Assembly: GCA_963751165.1 (NCBI GenBank)
Contig: CAVVTP010000023.1
Location: 66,329-130,328, forward strand
From: Roseiarcus sp963751165
GTDB taxonomy: Bacteria > Pseudomonadota > Alphaproteobacteria > Rhizobiales > Beijerinckiaceae
Direction: 5' to 3'
Length of the DNA: 64,000 nt
Part shown: positions 17,871-27,241 of the stretch, piece after piece
Position numbering within the stretch: the first letter of the stretch is position 1
How the letters are laid out: each line of letters begins with the position of its first letter
Translations under genes and position numbers: made by a program
Notes under the pieces: model-generated
What the model was told of the DNA's origin: nothing
Seen by the model: the letters and a program-made list of their open reading frames with translations, nothing else
The model's database searches: none

Positions 17871-19943
17871 TCAGGCGACGTCTTGTCGCAAGGCTGAGGA
17901 AGCGCGGAACATTTGCAGCAGCGCATCGCCGGTCTGCGGTCGGGCGAAAAAATTACCTTGGCCGAATTCGAATCGCGCCTGACGGAGAAATTCAAGCTGC
18001 GATTCGCTTTCGATCCCTTCCGCCACCACGCTGAGATCCAAAGCCCTCGCGAGATGGCCGACGGCGTGAACAATAGCTCCCGTCTTCCGGTTGAACGGCA
18101 AGGCGGCGGTGAACGAGCGATCGATCTTGAGCCCGTAAATCGGCAGCCAGCGAACATGATCGAAGGAGGAGTATCCTGTTCCGAAGTCGTCCAGGACGAT
18201 GGAGACGCCCAGTTCCTTCAAGCCCGCCAAGGCGGCCGCTCCGGCAGTCTCGCTGATAAGGGCGGATTCCGTGATTTCGACGTGTAGCCGGTCCGGCGAC
18301 AGCCCTGCGTCCTCCAAGGCTCTCTCGACAACGCGCATGATTGACCTGTCGCAGAGTTGATGGGCGGAGACGTTAACCGCGATACAGACCTCGTTTGGCC
18401 AATGCATCGCCTCCGCGCAGGCTTCGCGCATGATCCATTCGCCGATCTCATGAATCGCGCCGATCCCTTCGGCGAGTCCAATGAACCGCGCTGGCGAAAG
18501 GGGACCGAAGCGGGGATGCCTCCAGCGAACCAACGCCTCGCAAGCGTGGATGCGCCCGGTCGCGAGGCGCTGGATCGGCTGGTATTCCATGAAGAATTCC
18601 CCCCGATTGACCGCGCCGATGAGGTCGTGGGCAAGTTCGCGTTGCCCCTGCGCCTTCGTGTCCTCTCCCGCATCGTAGAAATGCGCCGATGCCTGGCCGC
18701 TATCTCGTTTGGCCTTATAGAGCGCCGCGTCGGCACAGCCCAGCAGCCCCACAGGTTCGGCGCCGTCGGATGGCGCCTGGGCGATTCCGATGCTCGCTCC
18801 GGACAGCACCGTAGCGCGGTCCAGGGCAAACGGAGCGTCGAAGCACTTCGCCATTTCGTCCGCTCGGCGCTCTGCTTCACTAGCGTCGGCCCCGCCGCGG
18901 ACGATCATCACGAACTCGTCGCCGCCCACGCGGGCGATCGTCTCTCCGGTGCGGACGGCGCCGGCCAACCGGCCTGCAACTTGCCGCAGCAACTGGTCCC
19001 CGGCTTGGTGTCCAAGCCGGTCATTGACTCCCTTGAAGTTGTCGAGATCGAGACAGAACAGCGAGAACCTTTCGCCAAAATGCTCGAGCCGGTCGAATGC
19101 GGCGCGGAGAGCGGAATCGAACGCCGAACAATTCGGCAGCCCGGTCAGCGGATCATGCAGCGCCGCGGCCTCGGCTCGCGCCTGCGCGACCACCCGGTCG
19201 GCGAACTGGCGGCCATGCGCAAGCGCTGCCCGAAGCAGGATCGCGGTGTAGGTGAAGACGAGCAGAACAACAAAAAGCTGCAGGGTGTCGTGAGCGCCAT
19301 GGATGAGGCCAAAAAGGCATCCGAGGGCGAGTGGAAGCGTGAAGGCGAGGACTGCCGCCGGCAGGGCTGCAAGAACAAACGTCCCGGCGCAGAGCATGCC
19401 GATGCTCACGCAGGCGACGACAAGGTGGTCGCCCTGCGCCGCATCAAAAAAGAAAATTGGGGCGGCGCTCCAGATCGCGCCGAGCGCGCCGGCGTAGAGG
19501 ATCGCTCTGACGATGAGCGCGCGGCTCGCGCGCTTCGACGACGACCTCGCGCGCCGACGGTAGTGCCGCTGTCCGAGGAGCCCAAGATAGACGGTGAGAA
19601 CCGCCAACCAAACGTAAGGCGCCGCCGTCGGCTGCCGGAAGCTCAGCGCCGCGACCAGCACGACGCCATTCAGGAGATTCGCGGCGATGATGGCGGGCGT
19701 GTAGCGCATCAAGATCGCCGCCTGCGCGGCGCGCAGACAGGCGGCGTCGTGGTCATCGAGTCCGCTGGGTTGACCAAGGTTTCGGCAACTCGCGATTGAC
19801 GAGATCGCATCCCAAATCCACGGCGGCGAATGCCTATTTCGCCCTTTTTCAGTCGCCAACGGCACTCTTGTCCCCTGGACCTGAACCAACTTTGAGACCG
19901 GTCCAATCGGCCATCGGGAATGAATGGCGGATAAACCTTGCAA
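17871..19943 (-). CDS. Membrane GGDEF-EAL cyclic-di-GMP protein
   Basis: The protein has an N-terminal membrane region with about six hydrophobic helices (residues 85-215), then a GGDEF domain with intact RVGGDEF, then an EAL domain with intact CEALVRW, a DDFGTGYSS loop and EGIES. Both catalytic signatures are conserved, so it may synthesise and degrade cyclic-di-GMP, controlled from the membrane sensor. The start is uncertain: the first 60 residues as drawn look non-native, and an ATG at 19709 would give a 612-residue protein starting at the first membrane helix. No neighbour points to its signal. Confidence 0.82.
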   Translation of the reverse strand: MQGLSAIHSRWPIGPVSKLVQVQGTRVPLATEKGRNRHSPPWIWDAISSIASCRNLGQPSGLDDHDAACLRAAQAAILMRYTPAIIAANLLNGVVLVAALSFRQPTAAPYVWLAVLTVYLGLLGQRHYRRRARSSSKRASRALIVRAILYAGALGAIWSAAPIFFFDAAQGDHLVVACVSIGMLCAGTFVLAALPAAVLAFTLPLALGCLFGLIHGAHDTLQLFVVLLVFTYTAILLRAALAHGRQFADRVVAQARAEAAALHDPLTGLPNCSAFDSALRAAFDRLEHFGERFSLFCLDLDNFKGVNDRLGHQAGDQLLRQVAGRLAGAVRTGETIARVGGDEFVMIVRGGADASEAERRADEMAKCFDAPFALDRATVLSGASIGIAQAPSDGAEPVGLLGCADAALYKAKRDSGQASAHFYDAGEDTKAQGQRELAHDLIGAVNRGEFFMEYQPIQRLATGRIHACEALVRWRHPRFGPLSPARFIGLAEGIGAIHEIGEWIMREACAEAMHWPNEVCIAVNVSAHQLCDRSIMRVVERALEDAGLSPDRLHVEITESALISETAGAAALAGLKELGVSIVLDDFGTGYSSFDHVRWLPIYGLKIDRSFTAALPFNRKTGAIVHAVGHLARALDLSVVAEGIESESQLEFLRQARFEFGQGNFFARPQTGDALLQMFRASSALRQDVA

Positions 19944-20174
19944 TTATCCGCCACAAGAAGCGAAAAAATCGATCAAAACCCTCTGCGATTATAAAGTTTT
20001 CGGCAAGGAGGCCGTCTCAAAAGTCAAGGACCCCACGCGGTGGCCGCGCCGCGGGCTTCGACCTGAATTGTTTTTTGAGGCGCCTCCCGCCTCGGGCGAG
20101 GGGCCAGTTTGTGGGACGGGCTCCCAAGAGATCCGCGGCGCACAAGTATGCAGTGCGCTCGTGCCCTTGGAGGA

Positions 20175-20999
20175 TCAGAACATCGCGGTCGCCGGATCCG
20201 GACCGATCCGTCCCCCAGGCGAGTCGAGGGTCCGGATGCGACCCATGTCGTCGTCGTCGAGGCGAAAATCGAGCGCGCCGATATTCTCCTTGAGGCGTTC
20301 CAAACGCACGGATTTCGGGATCACGATCAGCCCGCTGTCGAGATGCCAGCGGATGACGACCTGCGCCGGCGTTTTCCCGTGTTTCGACGCAATTCCCGCG
20401 ATGATCGGATCCCCGAGCAGGGCGCCGCGTCCCAACGGGCTCCACAACTCCGTCTTGACGCCCAGCTCGTCATGAAACGCGCGTAAGCGCTCCTGCTGAA
20501 ACCGGGGATGAAGCTCGATCTGATTGACCGAAGGCGTCACGCCGGTCTCTGCGACGATCCTCTCCAGGTGATCCCGGTTGAAGTTCGACACGCCGATCGA
20601 GCGGACCCGTCCTTCGCGCTGGAGGCGCACGAACGCCTTCCAGCTGTCGACATAGCGATCGGTTCGCGGTCGCGGCCAATGGATCAGGTAGAGATCGAGA
20701 ATGACGCGCCGCAGTCGCCGAGCGCTCGCGTCGAAGGCGCGCAGCGTTTCGTCGAACCCGTGATCGCTGTTGCCGAGTTTCGTCGTGATGAAAACGTCCG
20801 TCCTGCCCTCGAGCGGCTCGCCCACGCCCTCCTCGTTGCGGTACATCGAGGCGGTGTCTACCGCGCGATAACCGATGTCCACGGCCTGCCTCACCACCTG
20901 AGCCGTCGTCTCGGGTGGCGTCTGGAACACCCCCAGTCCGAATTGCGGCATCGACGCCCCGTCATTGAGGACGAGAATCGGTTGGGTCTGGTCAGCCAT
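20175..20999 (-). CDS. Aldo/keto reductase
   Basis: This 274-residue protein belongs to the 2,5-diketo-gluconate reductase-like AKR group. The tetrad is visible: Asp and Tyr in YRAVDTASMYRNE, Lys in FITTKLGN, His in LYLIHWP. NADPH-binding segments SIGVSNFN and IPKSVRLERLKEN are present. It reduces aldehydes or ketones in the cytoplasm. ATG at 20999 gives MADQTQPILVLNDG, consistent with family starts. It is divergent from the ABC transporter genes, and its physiological substrate is unknown. Confidence 0.9.
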   Translation of the reverse strand: MADQTQPILVLNDGASMPQFGLGVFQTPPETTAQVVRQAVDIGYRAVDTASMYRNEEGVGEPLEGRTDVFITTKLGNSDHGFDETLRAFDASARRLRRVILDLYLIHWPRPRTDRYVDSWKAFVRLQREGRVRSIGVSNFNRDHLERIVAETGVTPSVNQIELHPRFQQERLRAFHDELGVKTELWSPLGRGALLGDPIIAGIASKHGKTPAQVVIRWHLDSGLIVIPKSVRLERLKENIGALDFRLDDDDMGRIRTLDSPGGRIGPDPATAMF

Positions 21000-21256
21000 C
21001 GCGCGTTTCCTTTGGACAGGGAGGCCGAGTTGGGCCTGATTCGCCGGCCGGCGCCATCCGATGGTGCAGGCGAACGGTCTGTCAAAGCCCAATCCGGCAG
21101 ATATCTTGAACTTAAGTCGTAGACGCGCGCCTTAAACCTCATAGCCGCTTGACTGCAATAGTTCAGCAGACAACATTGCTCACCATCAATGGATCGACTG
21201 GTAGCCGGAGTGGCGCCGCCGTCCGCCGGACCTGTCGCAATCAAGGGAGACGAAAC

Positions 21257-22517
21257 GTGCCCAAGTCCTCTTCGCGCGCCGGCATGGACCGCCGCAAACT
21301 CGTCAAATCCGGTCTTCTTCTCGCCGCGGCCCAGATCGCCAGCCCCTTCGTCATCCGGGCGCGCGCCGCGGACCCGGTGCGGATCGGGCTCGACAATCCG
21401 CTGACGGGGACCTACGCCGCCCCGGGCAAGAATGAGCTGGTCGGCTGCCAGATGGCGCTGGAGCAGATCAATGCCAAGGGAGGCATTCTCGGTCGTCCGG
21501 TCGAACTCCTCGTGGAGGAATTCGTCGAGCGGCGACGCCGGCACGGCGGTGCAGAAGGCGCGCAAGCTGATCGAGGGCGACAAGGTCGACTTCCTGCTCG
21601 GCAACGTCAACTCGGCGCTGGCGCTCGCCATGGCGCAGGTGTCGAATGAAAAGGGCGTCCTGCACATCGTCCCGGGCGGCCACACCGACGCGGTCACCGG
21701 GAAGAGCTGCCACTGGAACGTGTTCCGGGTCTGCAACACGACGCAGATGGAGGCGAACGCCGTCGCCGCCGCGCTCGTCAAGGATTATGGCAAGAAATTC
21801 TACTATATCACGCCGGACTACGCCTTTGGCCATACGCTGGAGGCGGCGATGACCAAGGCGGTCGCCGCCCTGGGCGGCGAGAGGGTCGGCGGCGACTTGA
21901 CGCCGCTCGGCACGGTCGACTTTTCCTCCTATCTCATCAAGGCGCAGGCCACGAATCCCGACGTCATCATCTTCCTGGTCCAGGGCGACGACATGCTCAA
22001 CGCCATGAAACAGGCCGTTCAGTTCGGGCTGCAAAACAAGGTGCATCTCGCCGGCTCGCAACAGGAGATGGAGCCGCTTGAGGGCCTGCCGCCCGAGGCG
22101 CGGATCGGCGTTTGGGTCATGGAATGGTACTGGAACCAGCCCGGCGTGCCGCATGTCGCCGAATTTGTCGAGGCGACGAAAAAGCGCACCGGCCGAGTGC
22201 CTACGGCGCGCACGTGGTTCGGTTATGTCTCGGTCTGGACCTGTGCGCTCGCCGCCGCGAAGGCCAATTCGCTGAAGGCGGTCGAGATGGCGAAGGCGCT
22301 GCAGGATTTCCATCTGCCGCCGGAAATCGCGCTCGGGCCGAACCCGGCCTTCTACCGCGCCGGCCAGAATCAGCTCCTTGCGTCGCTGTTTGTCGGCGAG
22401 GCGCAAGCCAAGGGCTCGGCGCCGGACGACTTGTTCAAGGTCACCAAAGTCGTCAACGGGGCCGATGTCGCGGGCACGCTCGAAGAGACCGGTTGCAAAC
22501 TGACCTGGCCGGCCTGA
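21257..22517 (+). pseudogene. Amide/branched-chain amino acid type ABC substrate-binding protein, frameshifted
   Basis: The product is a type-1 periplasmic binding protein of the Liv/AmiC/FmdD group, about 420 residues, with a Tat-like RRKLVKSG signal. The frame breaks near 21519: the sequence gives VELLVEEF and then continues one base out of register as SSGDAGTAVQKARKL. The tandem paralogue at 22585 has VELIVEDSTSGDAG at this point, so a single extra A (21519-21520) explains the break. The rest is intact to a normal stop. The GTG at 21257 with AAGGGAG upstream matches the paralogue's start. It may be a sequencing error rather than true inactivation. Confidence 0.85.
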
Positions 22518-22584
22518 GCGTACCGTCGATCGAAGCCTGCACTGAACAATCGGCTCAGCCGGCGGCCGGAGTCGGGAGGAAAAA

Positions 22585-23841
22585 ATGGCCAACGCCAATC
22601 CGCGCCGGATCAGCCGTCGCAAACTCGTCAAGTCTGGGCTGGCGCTCGCCGGCGCCCAGATCGCCGGGCCGTTCGTCATCTCCGTGCGGGCCGCGGAGGC
22701 CATAAAGATCGAACTCGACAATCCATTGACCGGCACTTACGCCGCACTCGGCAAAAACGAGCTCACCGGCTGCCAAATGGCCGTTGACGAGATCAACGCC
22801 AAGGGCGGGATTCTTGGACGTCCAGTCGAACTGATTGTCGAGGATTCGACCAGCGGCGACGCCGGGGTTGCGGTGCAGAAGGCGCGAAAGCTGATCGACG
22901 GCGACAAGGTGGATTTCCTCCTCGGCAATGTGAACTCCGCGCTTTCGCTCGCCATGGCCCAGGTGTCGAATGAGAAAAGCATTTTCCACGTCGTCCCCGG
23001 CGGCCATACTGACGCTGTGACTGGGACAAGCTGCCACTGGAATGTGTTTCGCGTCTGCAACACAACGGAGATGGAGGCGAACGCCGTCGCTGGCGCGCTG
23101 GTCAGAGAATACGGCAAGAAGTTCTATTACATCACGCCCGACTACGCCTTCGGTCACACGCTGCAGGCTGGGCTGGTCAAGGCCACCGCAGCGCTCGGGG
23201 GCGTGAAGATCGGCGGCGACCTGACCCCGGTCGGCACCGTCGATTTCTCCTCCTATCTCATCAAGGCGCAAGCGGCGAACCCCGATGTCGTCGTTTTCCT
23301 GCTCGGCGGCGACGACATGCTCAACGCCCTCAAGCAGGCGGTGCAGTTCGGGCTGCAGAACAAGGTGCATCTTGCCGGCGCCCAGCAGGAGATGGAGCCG
23401 CTGGAAGGCCTGCCGCCTGACGCGCGCATCGGCACGTGGGTGATGGAATGGTACTGGAAGCAGCCCACCGTGCCCCATGTCGCCGAATTCGTCGAGGCGA
23501 CCAAGAAACGCACCGGCCGCGTCCCGACCGCGCGCCATTGGTTCGGCTATGTCGCGGTCTGGACCTGCGCGCTCGCCGCCGCCAAGGCGAAATCGCTTAA
23601 GGCGCTCGCAATGGCGAAGGCCTTGCAGGACTATCATCTGCCGCCGGAAATCGCGCTCGGACCGAACCCGGCCTTCTATCGCGCTGGCCAGAATCAGCTT
23701 CTCGCCAGCCTCTTTGTCGGCGACGCTCAGGCGGGCGGCTCGGAGCCGGATGACCTGTTCAAGGTCACCAAGGTGGTCGAAGGCGCGAAAGTCGCGGGGC
23801 CTCTCGAGGAGAGCGGCTGTAAGATGACGTGGCCGACGTGA
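22585..23841 (+). CDS. ABC transporter substrate-binding protein, amide/urea/branched-chain amino acid type
   Basis: This 418-residue protein is an intact Peripla_BP-type receptor. An N-terminal SRRKLVKSG motif followed by a hydrophobic segment suggests twin-arginine export. The LDNPLTGTYAALGKNEL and AQVSNEKSIFHVVPGGHTD regions resemble the AmiC/UrtA/FmdD subgroup, which binds short amides, urea or related small ligands. GGGAGGA precedes the ATG. It is highly similar to the frameshifted gene just upstream (tandem duplication) and is followed 65 bases later by permease and ATPase genes, forming one transport operon. Confidence 0.9.
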   Translation: MANANPRRISRRKLVKSGLALAGAQIAGPFVISVRAAEAIKIELDNPLTGTYAALGKNELTGCQMAVDEINAKGGILGRPVELIVEDSTSGDAGVAVQKARKLIDGDKVDFLLGNVNSALSLAMAQVSNEKSIFHVVPGGHTDAVTGTSCHWNVFRVCNTTEMEANAVAGALVREYGKKFYYITPDYAFGHTLQAGLVKATAALGGVKIGGDLTPVGTVDFSSYLIKAQAANPDVVVFLLGGDDMLNALKQAVQFGLQNKVHLAGAQQEMEPLEGLPPDARIGTWVMEWYWKQPTVPHVAEFVEATKKRTGRVPTARHWFGYVAVWTCALAAAKAKSLKALAMAKALQDYHLPPEIALGPNPAFYRAGQNQLLASLFVGDAQAGGSEPDDLFKVTKVVEGAKVAGPLEESGCKMTWPT

Positions 23842-23905
23842 GCGCTCCGCGAAGGGCGAAGGGCCGTCCGCCGCCCTCCTTTCGGCGAACGGCGGATGCC
23901 GACGC

Positions 23906-24775
23906 ATGACCCAAGTCGTCCTGTTCAACGTCTTCAACGGTCTGATCGTCGGCGCGTTCTACGCGCTGATGGCGCTAGGCCTGTCGCTGATCCTCAACTT
24001 GAGCGGGGTCATCAATTTCGCGCACGGCGGGTTTCTGGCGCTCGGCGCCTATCTGGCCTACACGCTCATCCCCTATATCGGATTTTGGGGAGCGCTGATC
24101 GTCGCGCCGCCGCTGACCGCTGTGCTCGGCCTCGTGCTCGAGCGGGTCTTGATCCGCCCGCTCTACGGCCAAGACCCTCTGTATAGCCTGCTCCTAACCT
24201 TTGGGCTCGCGTATATTTTCGAGGATGTGACGCGGGTGATTTGGGGCGCGCAGAGCGTGCCCTTTCAGGTTCCTGCCTGGCTGATGACCTCGCTGTCGAG
24301 CCAGCTCTTTTTCATCACTGGCTACCGCGTGTTCATGGTGATCATCGTGACGGTCGCAGTCGGTGGCCTCTTCGCCGTGCTCAAATACACGCGCCTCGGC
24401 ATGCGCATCCGCGCCGGCACGCGCGACCTCGACACCGTCTCGACGCTCGGCGTCAACGTCAGGGTTCTGCGCAGCCTCAACTTCGGCATCGGCATCTACA
24501 TGGCTGGTCTCGCGGGCGTGCTCGCGGCCGGCCTTCTCGGCCTCTCGCCCACCATCGGCGCCAACCTCATCATGCCGAGCTTCGTAGCGATCATCGTCGG
24601 CGGTCTCGGCAGCCTGCTTGGGACGATGCTTGGCGGCTTGCTGATCGGCGTCGCCTCCGGATTGGCCGCGGTGTACTTCCCCTCTGCCACCGAGGCGGTG
24701 ATCTACGTGATGATGGGGCTGGTGCTGCTCGTCAGGCCCCGCGGCCTGCTCGGCGAAGAGGGGAGAGTGCATTGA
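23906..24775 (+). CDS. Branched-chain amino acid type ABC transporter permease (LivH family)
   Basis: This 289-residue inner-membrane protein has about eight hydrophobic helices and the LivH signature LSLILNLSGVINFAHGGFLALGAYLAY near residues 27-55. GVNVRVLRSLNFGIGIYMAGLAGVLAAGLLGL later in the protein is also typical. It forms half of the transmembrane channel with the next gene. Its stop TGA at 24773-24775 overlaps the TTG start of the next permease. The substrate follows from the binding proteins: amides, urea or branched-chain amino acids. Confidence 0.92.
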   Translation: MTQVVLFNVFNGLIVGAFYALMALGLSLILNLSGVINFAHGGFLALGAYLAYTLIPYIGFWGALIVAPPLTAVLGLVLERVLIRPLYGQDPLYSLLLTFGLAYIFEDVTRVIWGAQSVPFQVPAWLMTSLSSQLFFITGYRVFMVIIVTVAVGGLFAVLKYTRLGMRIRAGTRDLDTVSTLGVNVRVLRSLNFGIGIYMAGLAGVLAAGLLGLSPTIGANLIMPSFVAIIVGGLGSLLGTMLGGLLIGVASGLAAVYFPSATEAVIYVMMGLVLLVRPRGLLGEEGRVH

Positions 24776-25722
24776 GCCCCGCCCGCGTCCGCGCCTTCGA
24801 CGGTGCGATTTGCATCCTGCTCTTATTCATGCCGTTCTGGATGGGCGCGATCGGCGGCTACACCGAGCTCGCCACCCGCATCGTGGTGATGGGGCTGGCC
24901 GCGATGTCGCTCAATTTCTTGCTCGGCTTCACCGGGGTTCTGTCCTTCGGCCACGCCGCATATTTCGGTCTCGGCGCCTATGGGACGGCGATGGCCATCA
25001 AATACCTGGGCGCGGGGACCATTCCGGCGATCGTGCTCGGCGTGATCGTCGCAACGGTTGCGGCGATGGTGATCGGCGCCTTGATCGTGAGGCTGCGCGG
25101 CGTGTATTTCGCCATGGTCACGATCGCCTTCGGCCAAGTATTCTATTTCATCGCCTTTCGCTGGAACTCGGTGACCGGCGGCGACGACGGGCTCACCGGC
25201 TGGCACCGCCTGCCGATCGACTTCGGCGTCGCCAGGGTCGATATTTTTCAAAACGACAAGGCGTTCTATTATTTCGCGCTGGTGATTTTCGCAATTTGTG
25301 TCGGCGCGATGGCGAAGACGCTCGATTCGCCCTTCGGGCGCTCGCTGATAGCGATTCGCGAGAATGAACGGCGCGCGCGATTTCTCGGCGTGCCGATCGA
25401 ATGGCACGTCTGGCTGTCATTCGTGGTCTCGTGCCTGTTCGTCAGCGTCGCGGGGGCGCTCTACGCTCTGCTCAACAACTTCACCGATCCGCGAGCATTG
25501 CGCTTCGACCTCTCGGGCAATCTCGTCATCATGGCGGTACTCGGCGGCATGCGCTCGTTCTGGGGCCCGCTGATTGGCGCCGCGATCTTCGTCGCGTTGC
25601 AGGATTACGTCTCGAGCCACACCGAAAACTGGATGTCGGTGATCGGCCTCGTGTTCGTGTTGGTGGTGCGCTTCTTTCCGCGCGGAGTGTTGGGTATGTT
25701 GCGCGGCGGAGCCAAGGCGTGA
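24772..25722 (+). CDS. Branched-chain amino acid type ABC transporter permease (LivM family)
   Basis: The 316-residue product has ten or so hydrophobic segments and the LivM-type motif LNFLLGFTGVLSFGHAAYFGLGAYGTAMA. The start is inferred to be TTG at 24772, overlapping the stop of the LivH-type gene, because the frame further upstream encodes no protein-like sequence and this start gives a standard LivM N-terminus. The gene ends in an overlap with the GTG of the ATPase gene, so all four transporter parts appear translationally coupled. Confidence 0.88.
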   Translation: MSPARVRAFDGAICILLLFMPFWMGAIGGYTELATRIVVMGLAAMSLNFLLGFTGVLSFGHAAYFGLGAYGTAMAIKYLGAGTIPAIVLGVIVATVAAMVIGALIVRLRGVYFAMVTIAFGQVFYFIAFRWNSVTGGDDGLTGWHRLPIDFGVARVDIFQNDKAFYYFALVIFAICVGAMAKTLDSPFGRSLIAIRENERRARFLGVPIEWHVWLSFVVSCLFVSVAGALYALLNNFTDPRALRFDLSGNLVIMAVLGGMRSFWGPLIGAAIFVALQDYVSSHTENWMSVIGLVFVLVVRFFPRGVLGMLRGGAKA

Positions 25723-26471
25723 CCCTGCTTCAAGTCGACGGCGCCTCGAAGCGGTTTGGAAACCTGGTCGCCATCGATTCGGTGTCGTTGACTATCGAGC
25801 CGGGCGAATTGCGCGCGATCATCGGTCCCAACGGGGCTGGCAAGACGACGTTTTTCAACCTGATCAGCGGCCTATTCGCGCCGACCTCGGGCGCGATCGT
25901 GTTTGACGGGCGGGATGTCACTGCGCTTGCCCCGCAAAAACGGGTCGCGCAAGGAATGGCGCGCACCTTCCAGGTCACCGAGATTTTTCCGGATCTCTCG
26001 GTCGCCGACAATATCCGCGTCGCGGTCGAGATCGCGGCCGGCTACCGGTTGAGGCCATGGCTCGGCCGCGCCGCGCGCGCCGGCGTCGAGGAGCGCGTCG
26101 GCGAGCTTCTCGCCATGGGCGGCCTCCTGGAGCAGGGGCGCACGCGCGTCGGCGCGCTGTCCCATGGCGACCAGCGGGCGGCGGAGATCATGATGTCGCT
26201 CGCCCTGCGCCCGCGCCTCCTGATGCTCGACGAGCCGACCGCCGGAATGGGCGACCAGGAGACGTATGACATCGCGCGGCTGGTGCGGCGCCTTCACCGG
26301 CAGGCGGGGTTGACGATCATGCTTATCGAACACGACATGCGCGTCGTCTTCAACCTCGCCGACCGCATCATGGTCCTCGCCGAGGGGCGCGTCCTGGCCG
26401 AGGGGACGCCGGAGGAGATCGCCGGCAGCGACAAGGTCCAGGCCGCTTACCTCGGCAAGGTCGCCGCATGA
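25719..26471 (+). CDS. ABC transporter ATP-binding protein (LivG family)
   Basis: This 250-residue ATPase has Walker A GPNGAGKTT, signature motif LSHGDQRAAE and Walker B LLMLDEPTAGMG, followed by switch His in LIEHDM. The signature LSHGD replaces the standard LSGGQ, which is usual for LivG. The GTG at 25719 overlaps the preceding stop. It powers transport with LivF at the inner side of the membrane. Confidence 0.92.
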   Translation: MTLLQVDGASKRFGNLVAIDSVSLTIEPGELRAIIGPNGAGKTTFFNLISGLFAPTSGAIVFDGRDVTALAPQKRVAQGMARTFQVTEIFPDLSVADNIRVAVEIAAGYRLRPWLGRAARAGVEERVGELLAMGGLLEQGRTRVGALSHGDQRAAEIMMSLALRPRLLMLDEPTAGMGDQETYDIARLVRRLHRQAGLTIMLIEHDMRVVFNLADRIMVLAEGRVLAEGTPEEIAGSDKVQAAYLGKVAA

Positions 26472-27190
26472 TTGCGATCGGCGCCGACGGCATCCAGACC
26501 TTCTACGGCAAGAGCCACATTCTGCATGGCGTGAGCCTCGAAGTGCGCGCGGGCGAGATCGTCACGCTCCTCGGCCGCAACGGCGCCGGAAAGACGACCA
26601 CCCTGCGCAGCCTGATCGGCCTTACGCCGCCGCGTCAGGGACGTGTCGAACTGTTCGGGGCGGACGTGACGGGATTCCCGCCTTATCGTATCGCGGAGGC
26701 GGGTGTGGGCTACGTGCCGGAGGGGCGGCGCATCTTCGCCAATCTGACCGTCGAGGAGAACCTGTTGGTCCCGGTCCAGCGGCCGGGGCCCTGGACGGTC
26801 GCCCGCGTCTTCGAGGTTTTTCCGCGCCTCGCCGAGCGGAGGACGAGCAAGGGGGCGCAACTCTCCGGCGGCGAGCAGGAGATGCTGTCGATCTCACGCG
26901 CGCTGCTTCTCAACCCGAAGCTGATCATGCTCGACGAGCCCTCGCAGGGTCTTGCCCCGCTGATCGTCGCGGAAGTCTTCAAGATCGTCCTCGCGGCGCG
27001 GCGTGAGGGCGTCTCGGTGCTGCTTGTCGAACAGAATGTCCGCGCGGCCGTCGAAATCGCCGATCGCGCCTATGTGCTCGACGACGGCAAGATCGTCTAC
27101 GAGGGCGACGCGCGCGAATTCGGTTCCGACGAACGCCGCGTGCGCGAACTCGCCGGCGCCAGCGCCGAGAAATGGGATATGGGCGACTAG
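26468..27190 (+). CDS. ABC transporter ATP-binding protein (LivF family)
   Basis: The 240-residue ATPase has Walker A GRNGAGKTT, signature LSGGEQEM, Walker B LIMLDEPSQGLAP and the switch segment LLVEQNV, all standard for LivF. It starts four bases inside the LivG gene (ATGA overlap). It completes the five-component transporter with its two permeases, LivG and the binding protein. The next 660 bases on this strand hold no gene. Confidence 0.93.
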   Translation: MIAIGADGIQTFYGKSHILHGVSLEVRAGEIVTLLGRNGAGKTTTLRSLIGLTPPRQGRVELFGADVTGFPPYRIAEAGVGYVPEGRRIFANLTVEENLLVPVQRPGPWTVARVFEVFPRLAERRTSKGAQLSGGEQEMLSISRALLLNPKLIMLDEPSQGLAPLIVAEVFKIVLAARREGVSVLLVEQNVRAAVEIADRAYVLDDGKIVYEGDAREFGSDERRVRELAGASAEKWDMGD

Positions 27191-27191
27191 T

Positions 27192-27241
27192 CGCCCGAGT
27201 CACTCAAACTGGGGTATAGCTTTTTCAATTTGACTCGGGCG
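27192..27241. repeat. 11-bp inverted repeat just after livF-type gene
   Basis: CGCCCGAGTCA at 27192-27202 is the exact reverse complement of TGACTCGGGCG at 27231-27241. The loop between them is 28 bases and includes a T-run at 27220-27225. It could be a weak terminator with a long loop, an operator, or the trace of a mobile element end. Its position two bases after the transporter operon's last stop supports a 3-prime end function. Confidence 0.45.

Noticed and set aside
18357..19799. Plus-strand open frame of about 480 codons
   Set aside because: Antisense to the GGDEF-EAL gene, whose catalytic motifs are intact. No protein features in the antisense frame.
19944..20174. Possible mobile-element end between the GGDEF-EAL gene and the aldo/keto reductase gene (a GAGGCCGTCTCAAAAGT-like word)
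   Set aside because: No matching inverted copy or transposase fragment was found in the window, so it is not supported.
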